A stretch of 64,000 nucleotides of DNA, taken from Bactrocera neohumeralis (Eukaryota > Arthropoda > Insecta > Diptera > Tephritidae). Numbering within the stretch: the stretch's first letter is position 1; each line of letters begins with the position of its first letter. A program made the translations under genes and the position numbers. Shown here one piece after another: positions 1-12,133 of this stretch. The DNA lies in the NCBI RefSeq assembly GCF_024586455.1, contig NW_026090925.1:124001-188000 (forward strand), written 5' to 3'. The notes beneath the pieces are model-generated. The model was given only the letters and a program-made list of their open reading frames with translations, had not been told where the DNA came from and searched no databases.

Positions 1-1746
1 TCACACCAAAGAGAGTCGCCTTGTCTGAAACCTCGTTTGGCATCGATCCTGACGGAGCTTTTCGTGTTGCTCAACGTCAGTTTATACAGCCTTTTCCAGG
101 CCTAAAGCCACACTGAAAAGGTCCAATCAGTTTGTTGACGGTGGGCTTCAATCTTTCGTACACTACGCTCGATAGAACCTTTTAAGCGATGTTGAGGAGA
201 CTTATCCCGCGGTAGTTGCCGCAGATTGTGGGGTCTCCCTTTTTGTGACATAGCTTACTTAAAATCAAATGGTCCAACCATATTCTACAAAGAAGCTGAG
301 GTATGATCCTTATCATGTTTTCACCGCAGTATTTGAATAGATCGGTCGGCAAACCATCGCCCCCCTGCCGCTTTCTAGTACTTCCGGCGGGTAATTGCTA
401 TTCGAACTTCTTCATGGTTGGGGCAATGAAACGTCTGCACCAAATTAGGGATCAGGTTCACCATCTCCTGGTGGTATACTTTCACTGTTATTTAGCTGTC
501 TGAAGAGGTGTTTCCTCCATAAAAGTGGTAAACTTTAAGCGTCAGTCATTGTGGAGGTGCTACAAAAGTATGCTCTGGTTTTGAAACCTTCTGTTAGAGG
601 CTACGTTTTTTCGTAGAATTTTCGAGCATTACCCATGTCGGCCAGCTTGTCAAGCTCTTTATACTCACGCATTTCGGCTTCTCTATTTTTCTGATTGCAA
701 ATGCATTTCGGTCCTCACTCCGACTCTTGGTATCTATCCCATTCCGCACGTGTTATGGTCGATCGTAACGTTGCGAGGTAGGCAGTCTGTTTTATCTCCG
801 CTGCGACACGGCACTCCTCGTCCCACCATCTGTTCTTTTGAATTTTCCGAAAACCAATGGTTTCGGTTGCAGATGTACGTAAGGAGTTTGAAATGCCGTC
901 CCACAGTTCCCTTATACCGAGTTGTTGACGAGTGCTCTCAGAGAGCAGAAATGCAAGTCGAGTAAAAAATCGTTCGGCTGTCTGTTTTGACTGCAGCTTT
1001 GCGACGTTGAACCTTGCTTGTGTTTGTTGACGAGCGTTTTTTGCTGCACAGAGGCGGGTGCGAATCTTGGCTGCAACAAGATATTGGTCCGAGTCGATGT
1101 TAGAACCTTGGAGCGTACGCATGTCTAGAAGACTGGAGACGTGTCTTCCGTATATAACAACACGGTCGATCTGGTTTGTGGCTTTTCGATCCTGAGACAG
1201 CCAGGAATGGAATCTAAATACAGATAGTCGTATTTCGGGCCCCGGCGAAGTCTATCAGCCTCAACCCATTTGTGGATGTTTTTTTTGCTCGTGGAGTCTG
1301 AATGAATTTAAATTTGAGGTCCCTCACCAAACTTGCGCTCCTTTATATGGCCACTGTAGTAAATGCCACAAGGACCTACTCGCCTCACTCGTTGTCCCGT
1401 CCATCGCATTTCTTGGACGGCGGTGATGTCAGCCATAGTCCTTAATTCGTTCCCATGGTCGTCATCAATAGGGGAGTCTCTCATCCGAAGCAGTTGTTTA
1501 GTTTTCATTGGTATTGTTTTTTACGTGGCGAGTCCCAAACACAGCGCACAACCCTGAGAAAGGGATGTTTCGCCTTTTCACTTTAGCTCGCCTTCGAACG
1601 GATATTCTAAGGCTACCCAGAGGATACTAAAACCGGAAGTCGTGAGCTGCTTGAGCCATATGTAAAAGAATCGTTTCTGGCCACTCCTAAGTGAATGGCG
1701 ATCAGAGAACTTTCCTCACTTGCGTGAACTTCTACACATGACTCCA
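1..1746 (-). mobile_element. RTE-like non-LTR retrotransposon, broken copy (RTE-A)
   Basis: The reverse strand matches the better copy at 47934-50875. Bases 1-260 correspond to the start of its reverse transcriptase, 715-1122 to the linker after the endonuclease (open for about 135 codons, including the SD-H-like motif before a long Lys/Arg-rich stretch), and 1308-1508 to the endonuclease start with the motif VQEMRWTG. Most of the endonuclease is deleted near 1290-1320, and the reverse transcriptase runs off the window edge. Bases 1560-1746 match the 5' leader of the family. Stops and frameshifts throughout make it a dead copy. The family assignment (RTE-like, with AP-type endonuclease and single RT) is from motif style and is less certain than the match between the copies. 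Confidence 0.75.
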
Positions 1747-3379
1747 TCTTCCAAGTCGTTAAGTTTAGAGTATTTATTTAAAAGCCCATTTAAATTTCGG
1801 TTCTTATCTTCATGCAAGTTATTTTACTAGAGATATGTTTTCTTTACATGAGCCGTCTATCTAGGTGAATACCAAGATAAGTTGTTTCGTTTGCTTGGGG
1901 TACTAAAATATTGTTCACTTTTACTTCCGGCCACATTGCTCGTCTTACCGAAAATGTAGCTTTTGTTACACTTTTGTTCATTCACATTTATATGTCATGT
2001 GGCTAGCCATTCTTCGACAGAACTTAAGTGCTTCGCTAATATACTTGATGCTATTGTGTGTCATTTCTTACGGCTCACTAAAGCTGTGTCATCCACAAAA
2101 GTTAAAGTCAATACATTATTAGCTGTTGGAAGATATTATGTATAGAGTTGGGCCTAAAACACTACCCTGTACACCAGCCTTTATTTGTGGTTTATTAGAT
2201 ATAAAATAACATACTATTACCATAAATTGTCTGTTATTCAAATAAGGCTCTAATGTTTTATACAATACTAGAGGTAGAGCCTGAGCTACGTCTAGAAATA
2301 TTGCTGAACAGTACTCTCTGCTTACTTGTTCTATAGTGCCATATTTCGTACGAACCCCGAATTGGTGGGTTGGTATTATATTATTTTCGTGGAGGAAAGG
2401 AGACATCTTTAATAGTAACACTTTTTAAAGTATTTTAGAAAGACGGGGTAGAAAACTGATTGGTCTGTATGAGAACGGCTGTATTTTCCCAGGTTTATCT
2501 ATTAAGATAATTTCCGACTTTTTCTATAAAATTTAATAGTATCTGAAACTAGGAAATGCATTGAAGAGCAAAGAGCGCATCTCCACATCAATATTAGCAT
2601 TTTTGGGGTAATGTTATCCTGTCCAGGCGACTTTTTTGGATTAAGTTCTTTTACGAATCTAATAATTTAGCTACGTCGTGTAAGATTGACAGCTTAAAAT
2701 TGTTCTTTTAACAAATAGGTTGAAATAACTTTTCCTTTTATTCGTAAGATGAGTTTTGGACAATAGCATACCATTTATATTATTTTCATTGAGAAATCTA
2801 ATAAGCTCCAATTTATGCTGGCTAACACCGTTAGCATTCCGTATATAAATGTTCAATACCCTCATTGTTTTGCTTTAAAAAGTTTGTAACATTTGGTCTT
2901 GCGATTTGATTATCTCTTGAATCATATTTTGCATTGTAGAGATAAATTGTGTCATACATTGTATAGGGTTGAAAATCATAGTTTCAATGCTTCCAATTAG
3001 TTGGTTTTGAGGCAATTGCCTTAATGCAGTGTTACCTTTCACCACATTTGCAAAGCTCCCTTGGGTAGCTTTGGTTTTAATATTACCCGGTTTTGACACA
3101 TAGAGAAATATTTATTACTAGCTGACCCGAACTTCGCACCGCCTAATTATTGGAGGCATATTTAGTAAGTCACAAACACACGACACAATACTTTTTTAAT
3201 TTTATTGAAATTTGCTGCTTTTAGATTTTTAGGAATATTAAAGAATTATAGTATAGATGCACAGCAAAGAGACGTTAACATTTTAAGTGACATTTTACCA
3301 TAGACAATTTTTTTTGAGTGAATACTGACAAATATTTACACCATTACTATCAAACTACATCTGTCGTTTTTTTTTGACG

Positions 3380-4008
3380 ATGGCCATGGTTAGGAAAAGA
3401 AGAAGAACTACATCTGTCATCGAGAAAATAAAGAATTCAAACAACTATAATATAGTTACAGTGAAGCTATATATCCCTCAACTCCTTAAAATCCATTGTC
3501 CGTTTTGTAAAAAGCGGATGGAACGGCAGAAAAAAATAATAATTGTCCAGATTGTATTAAATTATTATTAAGATGCGACGAATGCTACAACATAATCGCT
3601 GTTACCTTCAGATTTTGTACCAAGTGTGGTAAGAATGTAGAACGAATAATACGCGTGAACAGGGCAAAAGTACAAAAAAATATGTTAAAGCAAAAGCTGC
3701 TATCTTAACCAAAACACGTTTCTACAATGCCATCTTCATCATCTGAGGAGACATTCTGTGAATTAAATTTATCGGCCGAAGACATACAGGACATTCAAGT
3801 TATTGAAGACAGCCAAAAGCCCAACATCAAGAATGTTCTGGTAGATATTGATGTTATTGAAGACAGCCAGCAGCTCAACATTGATAATGTTCTGATCGAA
3901 TCAGATTTGTCCGAGTCGCCTAGTACTTCCACCATATTATCATGTCCTGGCGAGCCAAGTGGTTCCCAAGGAGATGGAGCCAAGTTGATGGAAATAAAGA
4001 GTTACTAA
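3380..4008 (+). other. Plus-strand zinc-ribbon-like ORF pair inside Helitron-1
   Basis: Opposite to RepHel, 3380-3708 encodes a basic N-terminus (MAMVRKRRRTTS) followed by CxxC pairs: HCPFCKKR in one frame, then CPDC, CDEC and FCTKCG after a single frame change near 3530. This spacing resembles zinc ribbons. A second ORF, 3727-4008 (about 93 codons), is acidic and Ser-rich with a repeated VIEDSQ motif. I do not recognise the protein. It sits downstream of RepHel near the Helitron 3' end, where captured or passenger genes can occur. The alternative is chance open frames in AT-rich DNA, but the ordered cysteines argue against that. Confidence 0.35.
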
Positions 4009-4193
4009 TACACGTTGACATTAAGGATCCAAATGCACATATTATATACATATTAAGTCATTTATTTATATTTATACACTTCATATACAAAAATTTAAAA
4101 CTTTCTTGAATGTGCTCGTTTCTGGACTGTGAACATGATAAACAAATCTTTGCTTAAATTAAATACAACACAGTTATGATCATATACAGTTAA

Positions 4194-7100
4194 TTAATAT
4201 AGTGCTTTCTGGTAGACAATATTTTTAGTTTTTTTTTGCGGTGCGTAAATAAATAAGGATGTTGGTTTTCCGACACACGAACACGCAACGTATAATTGTC
4301 CATGTGCGAAACAGGGAAACTCTAAGTTTATTCCGCAAACTTGCAACGATTGACCTTGCGATTTATTTATGGTCATCGCAAACGCCAGACGCACGGGAAA
4401 TTGCAACCTCTTAAAATCAAATGGCAAATCCGTTGGAATCATAGGTATTCGTGGGATTAAGACATACTCTCCTTTGTATTTTCCTTTGATTATTTTAGCT
4501 TCGATGATGTTATTCATGAGTTTCTTCACAACCAATCTCGTTCCATTGCAAAGTCGAGGTTGATTAATATTACGCAGCATGATGACAACTGACCCTACTT
4601 TTAATTTCAAATTATATGGTGGTAGTCCAGGCAAGTCCAATGAATTTAAAAATTCTGTACGTGTCAACTGATTTGTACGTAAACAACTCTCCTGGAAGGA
4701 AATTCTGAATGGTAGCATTGAGATCATCGACATCTTTGTTTTTTGCTGCCAATATTGCTCGTTCACTTAGCCAATCGTGGTTATTATATTGTTGTTTAAT
4801 GTCCGGAAAACACGCTGAATAAGCTCCTTTTTCGATTCTGTGAAGTGACAGAAATCTGTGGGAAAAGTCTTTAATCCGGTCGAGCTGTCAACTGCGACCT
4901 TACCATTGCCAATGTCCAGCAACTGCTTCGAAAACACAGTCTCATTTTGATCTTGTTGCAAAAACACTCGCATGTTAGTAGTTAATTGTAGTGTCTTTAC
5001 GTGCCGCCACAAATTTTGATGATTTTAGACATGCGTTTATTTCGTCAGCAACAGTCGATCGAGGAATTACTGGAAGAGTCTGACGAAAATCACCTGAAAA
5101 CAGTATCATAGCTCCACCAAAAATGTTTTGGTTATCACGTAAATCTTTTAACGTCCTATCTAGTGCCTCCAGCGACCTCTTGTGGGCCATTGTGCATTCG
5201 TCCCAAATTATTAATTTGCATACTTGGAGAGTCTTCGCCATAGCGCTATTTTTGGCAATGTTGCAAACTGGCGTTTCGTTGATATGCATGTTTAATGGTA
5301 ATTTTAAGGCTGAATGTGCAGTTCGTCCGTCTTCTAATAAAGTTGCTGCTATTCCAGATGAAGCCAACGCTAGGGCTACCTCATTTTGCGATCGGATCTT
5401 TGCTAATAGCAATGAAATTAGGAACGTTTTCCCAGTACCCCCAGTACCCCCAGAATCAAGAAAGTAAATCCCCCTAGACCCACTGTTTACAGCTTGTGTT
5501 AAACGATCGTACGCAATCCTTTGTTCTTCGTTCAATTGCGGAACAGTTGTGCTAACTGCTTCGGTCATAGCTTGAGTATCGTACTGGAGTTCTCTTTGCA
5601 ACTCATGGTTTAATGCATCTTGTATAGCACGATTGGGTGCTGTCAGGCCCAAACACGACAATACTTTATTTGCCATCAACAAACACATATCTTCTATTAT
5701 GATCAATGTGTCATTGTAAATCTCTGCCGTAATTTCCAATGTAGGATTCAAAGTTTCACAACGCACGCGATGCAACACATCCTCAGACATGTCATCCCTA
5801 TATTTCATCCACAAATCATTCGGATTTGAGGGGAAACATGTCGATATTATAATCGCAAACAGTGTGCGAATTTGATGCGGCGATGAAGATACCACGGAAA
5901 CCTTGAGCGTATCATCCCAATGCGAATCGTTTTCAAGCAACCGTAATAATTGACACGACTCACGGTAAGTCGCACACAGATGTCCATCAACTATTCGCAA
6001 TTGTTGAAAAGATGTCGGACCAGGAACATTCACCAATAACAATCTAAGATAATAACATTCATCGTTATTAGGATGTACTGTATATATACGGCCTATAGCA
6101 TCTGTGGCAAATACATTTTCATATCCTTCAAGTGGTGTTACTTGTTTACGACGCTGAAAAGACTTTGATGATGCGTTCCATGTGTAGTAGCACGGCATAT
6201 CAGCATACAGCAAAGTGCGAGCGAATTGATCAGTTGCACAAATTGAGAAGAAACCTGTCAATGTGGTCACAGGTGGACGTGCCGCTCTATCCACAGCGTT
6301 GTTTGGCTTGAAATACACTCGTTGTCCATTTTCTAAATGAACTGCCAAATGCAATACAGTGGGATGTCTTTCATGAATTGCAAACGAAAATATGCGCCAA
6401 ATAGCCTCATTGCTGCTTACATAGCGACCCATCTGATAGTGAGACACTTCATCATTTGTGTTTGTTACTGCGAACATGGCCATGTCGCTACCTTTGTTAA
6501 CATATTTACATATGTACTTTATGGATTTCACAGAGTTACAAAATTCCACGTTGATGTGAGCTTCAAAAGTTTTGGACAATATGGGCGAGAACGGCACAAT
6601 CCAACGATTGTCTACATGAAAATCTTGTCCTTTTATCTTGACATCTACAGATCGTCCACCGTCCTCAACTGATCGCCGACGATACAATGGGTAACCATCG
6701 ATTCCCGAGATGGTTTCAGCAAGCAAGTTTCTCGGGTACCGTTTGGAGCACTTGCCGTCGATCATACAGGGTAAGCTGTTGTTGCAAACTCCGCAAGGTC
6801 CATGTATCATGTGTTTAGTTACTATTGTATGCAATTTTGGGTCAACCGTTTCATCAGGAATTTCGGCTGAAATAATGGAATCAATTTCTTCTGGCCTTAT
6901 TTTGTCAACCAACCAGACTAATATATGAGCATTTGGCAAACCACGCTTTTGCCACTCAACAGAGTACATCCAACAACGTACTTGGCCATACACACGATGC
7001 TTTGTAATGAAATTCATTAAAGATTTTAATTTTTGCTTGTAAACTCTGGCTGTGATGTCATGCCTATCAAGTGGTGTTTGGTTGTGTAGCAGTTCTTTTT

Positions 7101-8645
7101 TTATTTCAATCCATTGTGGGTTACAGGTGAATGTAATAAATAGGTCTGGACGGCCATACTTTCGAACATAAGACATCGCATCTTGAGCGTACTCGTGCAT
7201 GTGGCGCGGGCTTTCGATGTAAGTGGCCGGTAAAATTGTCATTCTTCCTACATTATTTACATTGCCGTCAGCATTGATTGCATCGCGAAGATAATTGTAC
7301 TCTTCAGATCGAAGCTGCTGTTGGTTAAGACGGATGTATGTCAATCTTTCAGTCTCAATTTTGACGTACATGTCCACTGCATACTGATGAAAGAGCCGTT
7401 GATATATCAAAATGTGATTTACTTCACCTTCACGGATCATGAGTCTGTATGCATAATAATTCATGGCACTGACTTTTTTGTGTGTATCAGCACCTGGAAG
7501 TACATATGATAAAAAAAATACATTTATATATTGAACATATAAAATATTTTATTTTGTATAATCTAATTACCTGTTGTTGGATTAACCATTTTGATATTAA
7601 AATGGTACCCATCTTTTCCCTGCCAGAAAATTAATGGGTATTGTTAAGCATCATAAGCTCTATGCGTTTCATATACACGTTTCAATTCATTGTTCCGGCG
7701 ATGAAGTACAATATCTCTTAATTGCAAATTCTCTCCAACAACGACAATAGCCACTTCATCTATTGTCGGTGAATTAAACCTCCTTGCATGCTCTCCAGCA
7801 GGTGTTTTGTTGGCTCTTATTACAATATTATGGCTGTCTGATGGCATCCGATCCAGTGCCATTTTGAACATCTTCACTAATTCATTATTCTCGTGAAGAA
7901 ATGTTTGCAGTTGTTGGACAATGATTCGCTTGACGGTTGGATTATGACCACAACGTGTATCAACTTCCACATCTTGATTGCCCATAAAATAAATTTGTAA
8001 AAATTTATGATCTGGGCACTGGCAGCATTGCCCCCAGTAGGTGATGAATTTGTCCTTGTATCTGTAATTGTTTAAGAACTGGTTAAATTAATTGTGATAC
8101 AAATACAAATTAGAATTTCACTAAAACAATTATGGTATACTACCTTGAAATTAGGCATGAACCCGTCTTGTACTATATGCGTTGCACCAAACGATGTCAT
8201 TTGGAAGGAACCAATTGAGGCAATTGTACATTGCCACCAGCACAACATATCCTGCAGGTTCACTACTGTACTTTAATGCTTTACAATGTTGACAAGTGAT
8301 TGACATTTCTCCAATCGTCACAGATTTGTCGGCACTATAATCAAATTCCGGATCGTAGGAAAATGCTCCTCGTTCGAGGTTTACAGGAGCACTGCGTCTG
8401 CGGAATCGATTAAATTCGTTATCCCGTGCTCGCTGCTGTTGTGATCGATGTGCACGAACTCGTTCCATTCTCCCCCTATCCACTTGATAGATATTTACTC
8501 TTGAACGTAATTCTCCCATACTTGTACGACTGTTATCATTATCAGCATCTCGCTGGTCATTAGTGCGGTTGGAGCGTAAAGTAGCTCGTTGCACATTTAC
8601 ACGACTTCGACGACCTATGTCAGGTCGTTTTCTTTTCCTCGGCAT
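4194..8645 (-). pseudogene. Helitron Rep-helicase (RepHel), decayed, with two likely introns
   Basis: The product would nick and re-seal DNA (HUH Rep domain) and unwind it (PIF1-like helicase) during rolling-circle transposition. The likely start is ATG 8645 (MPRKRKRP). The main open block, 4975-7464, holds the Rep domain with the motif GLPNAHILVW, the two-tyrosine motif SIKYICKYVNKG, a Walker A region ending GGTGKTF and a Walker B WDEC. The helicase C-terminus with INKSQGQSL lies in 4194-4766. Likely introns with GT/AG ends are 7494-7570 and 8062-8143; splicing the first joins PTT-G-ADT in frame. Frameshifts near 8235, 8030, 5020 and 4780 break the gene. The Rep motif has Asn where the first His of HUH is expected, and the Walker A has an apparent 9-bp duplication. 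Confidence 0.85.
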
Positions 8646-8807
8646 TGTAAGCAGCGAGAAGAAAATCACTTTTAGCAGTATTTCAATATTTCTCCAATTA
8701 AATGTTTCTTTTTTTTAACATGAGATGACAAAACCAAGGATGTTAAAGTAGGAGCGCAGCAAAAAGTCTCTAAATGTATGTACAAAACAATGGAACGTTC
8801 GGATACA

Positions 8808-9135
8808 CTTATTACAGAGCATCTCGACAGGATAGAATTTATAGAATACTAACTGTTATTGCCATTGCCAAATCTGTATGTGAGCATTTGCTATTATGAT
8901 ATAATCATTTGCGCAAAAGCGTAGGGTTGGTAGGTTCGAGATGATGTAGCGTATGCTTTGAGCTCTTGAAAAATTTATTTTATCATTTGCGAAATGTCGT
9001 CGGGTAGGTAGCTGATGTAGGGCACGTTTTGAGCTCTTGAACTCCTTAAATATTTTGTGTGGAACATAAAAAAAGGATAAATATCCTTTTGTTTACAAAT
9101 GTATTTCTGGGAAAAATAAGAATTTATATTTTTGG
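8808..9135 (-). repeat. Repeat block also present inside the hAT element
   Basis: The reverse complement of this stretch matches 61877-62395. Shared parts include CAGGATAGAATTTATAGAAT, a GCGCAAAAG-type stretch, and an AGAAATACATTTGTAAA unit next to an AAGGAT/ATCCTT pair. Here the minisatellite part is present about once; in the hAT copy it is repeated about four times. I read it as a small non-autonomous transposon inserted in both hosts. No clear terminal repeats were found. Confidence 0.6.
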
Positions 9136-10135
9136 ACTACTATATAATAATTGTGGCATAACTTTTATATACCAATTAAAATAATAAATTTAAAATGAGA
9201 AATGATATTTTGATTTATGCTTGTATAAGTTTATTAAATTTAAGACTTCCCAACCCAATTTGCATAATATTTCTATGAATTAACAATATTATACTAAATA
9301 TTAAATGTTATTTTGAAAATGTAGTTTATTTTTATAATATAACACAACCGTCTTAACTCGCTCTTCTAATTTTCATATTACCGAAATTAAAATGCCGTCG
9401 GCATATGTGGAAATGGAATATGTTGCCTCTTCGAAATTTTCATATAAATGAAAACTGCGCTGTTTAACTGCTGAAGAGACAGCTTCTAGCTTACCATATA
9501 TGGCAAACTATGTAGTATTCTATATCTAGTAAGCAATGAGCAATGTGGAGTCTGCACAGGCAGAGATGCCCCGTTATTAGAATAAAAGTATTTTTGAGAG
9601 TTGGTAACACTGTAAGGTTGGCACCATCAAACATGTCAACACATTAATTATATTTATATATTTTGAAATTTGAAATTGAAATTTAAATACACGATGTTAT
9701 GAGCAAAGTTGATATTATGTTGTCGATTCAAAAGTCTTGTTTTAATGCGTTCTTCAATTCGAGTGGAACTGAGAGTACAAATACCGTCAAATGTTTGACA
9801 GCAAGTAAGTGGTCAACTTTTATATGGGAAAATGGAATTGTCGTTTTACTCTATCTTACTCGTAATTTTTCCTTATTTGCTCACCGTTTAGACCTACCCT
9901 GGACTACGACAAACATTTTAAAACCAAAGTCAGCTTAATCGGCCCAGCCGTTCGCGAGTTTTAATCAGACTAACGAACAACAATTCATTTTTATTTATAT
10001 AGAAGATAGATAGATAGAAGATAGATTTGATTACGACGTGCTTGAATTCCGACAGACAATTTCGTTTTTATATTTTTATATAAAGGTCAACCCCTATAGT
10101 TTGCAGTGTGATTTACCCAATTACTACATTTTTTT

Positions 10136-11118
10136 ACTCTCGCAACAAAGTTGCTAAGGAGAGTATTATAGTTTTGTTCACATAACGGTTGTTTGTAAGT
10201 CCTAAAACTAAAAGAGTCAGATATAGGGTTATATATACCAAAGTGATCAGGGTGACGAGTAGAGTTGAAATCCGGATGTCTGTCTGTCCGTCCGTCCGCC
10301 CGTGCAAGCTGTAACTTAAGTAAAAATTGAGATATCATGATGAAACTTGGTACACGTATTTTTTGGCTCCATAAGAAGGTTAAGTTCTAAGATGGGCAAA
10401 ATCGGCCCACTGCCACGCCCACAAAATGGCGGAAACCGAAAACCTATAAAGTGTCATAACTAAGCCATAAATAAAGATATTACAGTGAACTTTGGCACAA
10501 AGGATCGCATTAGGGAGGGGCATATTTGGTCGCAATTTTTTTGGAAAAGTGGGCGTGGCCCCGCCCCTACTAAGTTTTTTGTACATATCTCGGAAACTAC
10601 TATAGCTATGTCAACCAAATTCTATAGAGTCGTTTCCTTCAGGCATTTTCATATACAGTTCAAAAATGGAAGAAATCGGATAATAACCTCGCCTACCTCC
10701 CATACAAAGGTTATGTTGAAAATCACTAAAAGTGCGTTAACCGACTAACAAAAAACGTCAGAAACACTAAATTTTACGGAAGAAATGGCAGAAGGAAGCT
10801 GCACCCAGGCTTTTTTTTTAAATTGAAAATGGGCGTGGCGTCGCCCACTTATGGACCAAAAACCAAATCTCGGTAACTACTCTACCGATTTTAATGAATT
10901 TCGGTGAAATCGGTTCACAACCACGCCTTCTTCCAGTATAACGCTCCATCTGATGCCTTCTCTGTATAATATATACATTAGGAACCAATGATGATTTACA
11001 CAATACGGTATTTGAAAAATATGTAAATGACGGATAATGAAATCTCGATTATCACTTTATTATGTGAGAGTATAAAATGTTCGGTGACACCCGAACTTAG
11101 CCCTTCCTTACTTGTTTT
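10136..11118 (-). repeat. Dispersed repeat with conserved ACAAGTAAG end
   Basis: In reverse orientation it starts ACAAGTAAGGAAGGGCTAAG and ends GTTGCGAGAGTA. A related copy lies at 36824-37509 on the plus strand, and a start-only fragment at 34867-34960. It includes a GGAC/GACA microsatellite, several GGGCGTGGC blocks and a short inverted motif GTTCGG/CCGAAC near one end. It interrupts Jockey-A ORF1, which resumes on both sides. It has no coding capacity, and I see no long terminal inverted repeats. The superfamily is unknown. Confidence 0.7.
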
Positions 11119-11580
11119 TACTTAAGTCCTCTCTTTAAACGTAGATTTTGATGGGGGAGTAAATCACCTCGCATCACACAGACACAGCGTAGAGCATAAT
11201 ACGCTTTCGTGTGTCCATATTCTTGGCAATATGTGCATTGTACTGGAACATTTTTTGTGTGGTTCCTTAACGGTAATTCTGTGATGGAGCAGATATTTTA
11301 GGTTGTAAATCGGTTGTATTTAATTTTTCGTAAGTTAATTAGAATTTGGCATCAATTCTGTTATGAACATCGGTTGTGGGACTTTGTTCCAGTTAAAAAT
11401 ATTTACTACTGATTTTATACTAAAACCACATTCTTCCATTGCTACTTTAACATCGTTAGAGTCTATTGAAGACTCTTTTATGATAACTACTAGGCCTTTT
11501 GAGCTCTTCAGTTGGTAAGAGTAGTAATTCTGGTTATTACTTTACAAAATGTTTTACAACATCAATTTTTTCAGTGTATG

Positions 11581-12133
11581 TGTTTAAATGAGTTAATCCT
11601 CCCCCTCACACAACCTGTGAAAACTGGCGCACCCTAATACGCCAGCGCAATTCACCATAGCTGTTGACACTTCAACGCAATTCCCCACACCTGTGCTCCT
11701 ACCCACCAAACAATAAGGATAGACAACAGGAGAGGAGGCCCCTTTCGCATATATGTACATACACTGCGCCGCGTCGACACATTGCTGATATTTACTCCGA
11801 CAACAAATCCGCCAGATATGAATACAATTCGTTCTCACAATTCGTTCGATACACTGCGTTCATCAGTTTTCGGTTTCGACAACAATCCCGTGCGCTGCAG
11901 TTAGCAACGATCAACGCCCCACGATCTAGTAATTGGAACACTAACTTTCGAAATCGGTCAACTTATTTGTAGCTTTAAATTAACATTATATAAAGCAAAA
12001 GGCTGTTATAATAAATTACATTGTTACTAAGAACTTAAGTGACACGGATATTTTTATTATATTGTATGTGTGTGATAACCATCTAAACATAGTGAAAGTA
12101 AAAATAAAAATATACTTGTTGCAAAATTATACA
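11581..12133 (+). repeat. BEL-1 5' LTR
   Basis: Begins TGTTTAAATG and ends TTATACA. It matches the 3' LTR at 16317-16865 apart from a 4-bp indel near 11753 and a few substitutions, which suggests a fairly recent insertion. Confidence 0.92.

Larger units (their letters stand above)
3118..10006 (-). mobile_element. Autonomous-type Helitron, complete ends (Helitron-1)
   Basis: On the minus strand the element ends in CTAG followed by a host T (3118-3121), and begins TC after a host A at 10006 (a second TC three bases inside, at 10003, is an alternative start). This is the usual Helitron A^T insertion. The 5' end reads TCTATATAAATAAAAATG and a GGCTGGGCCGATT motif follows, which I recognise from insect Helitrons. 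Removing 3118-10006 rejoins Jockey-A sequence on both sides. It carries a RepHel pseudogene (4194-8645), a plus-strand ORF pair (3380-4008) and a nested repeat block (8808-9135). From 8690 to 10006 there is no gene, only AT-rich terminal DNA. Confidence 0.88.
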
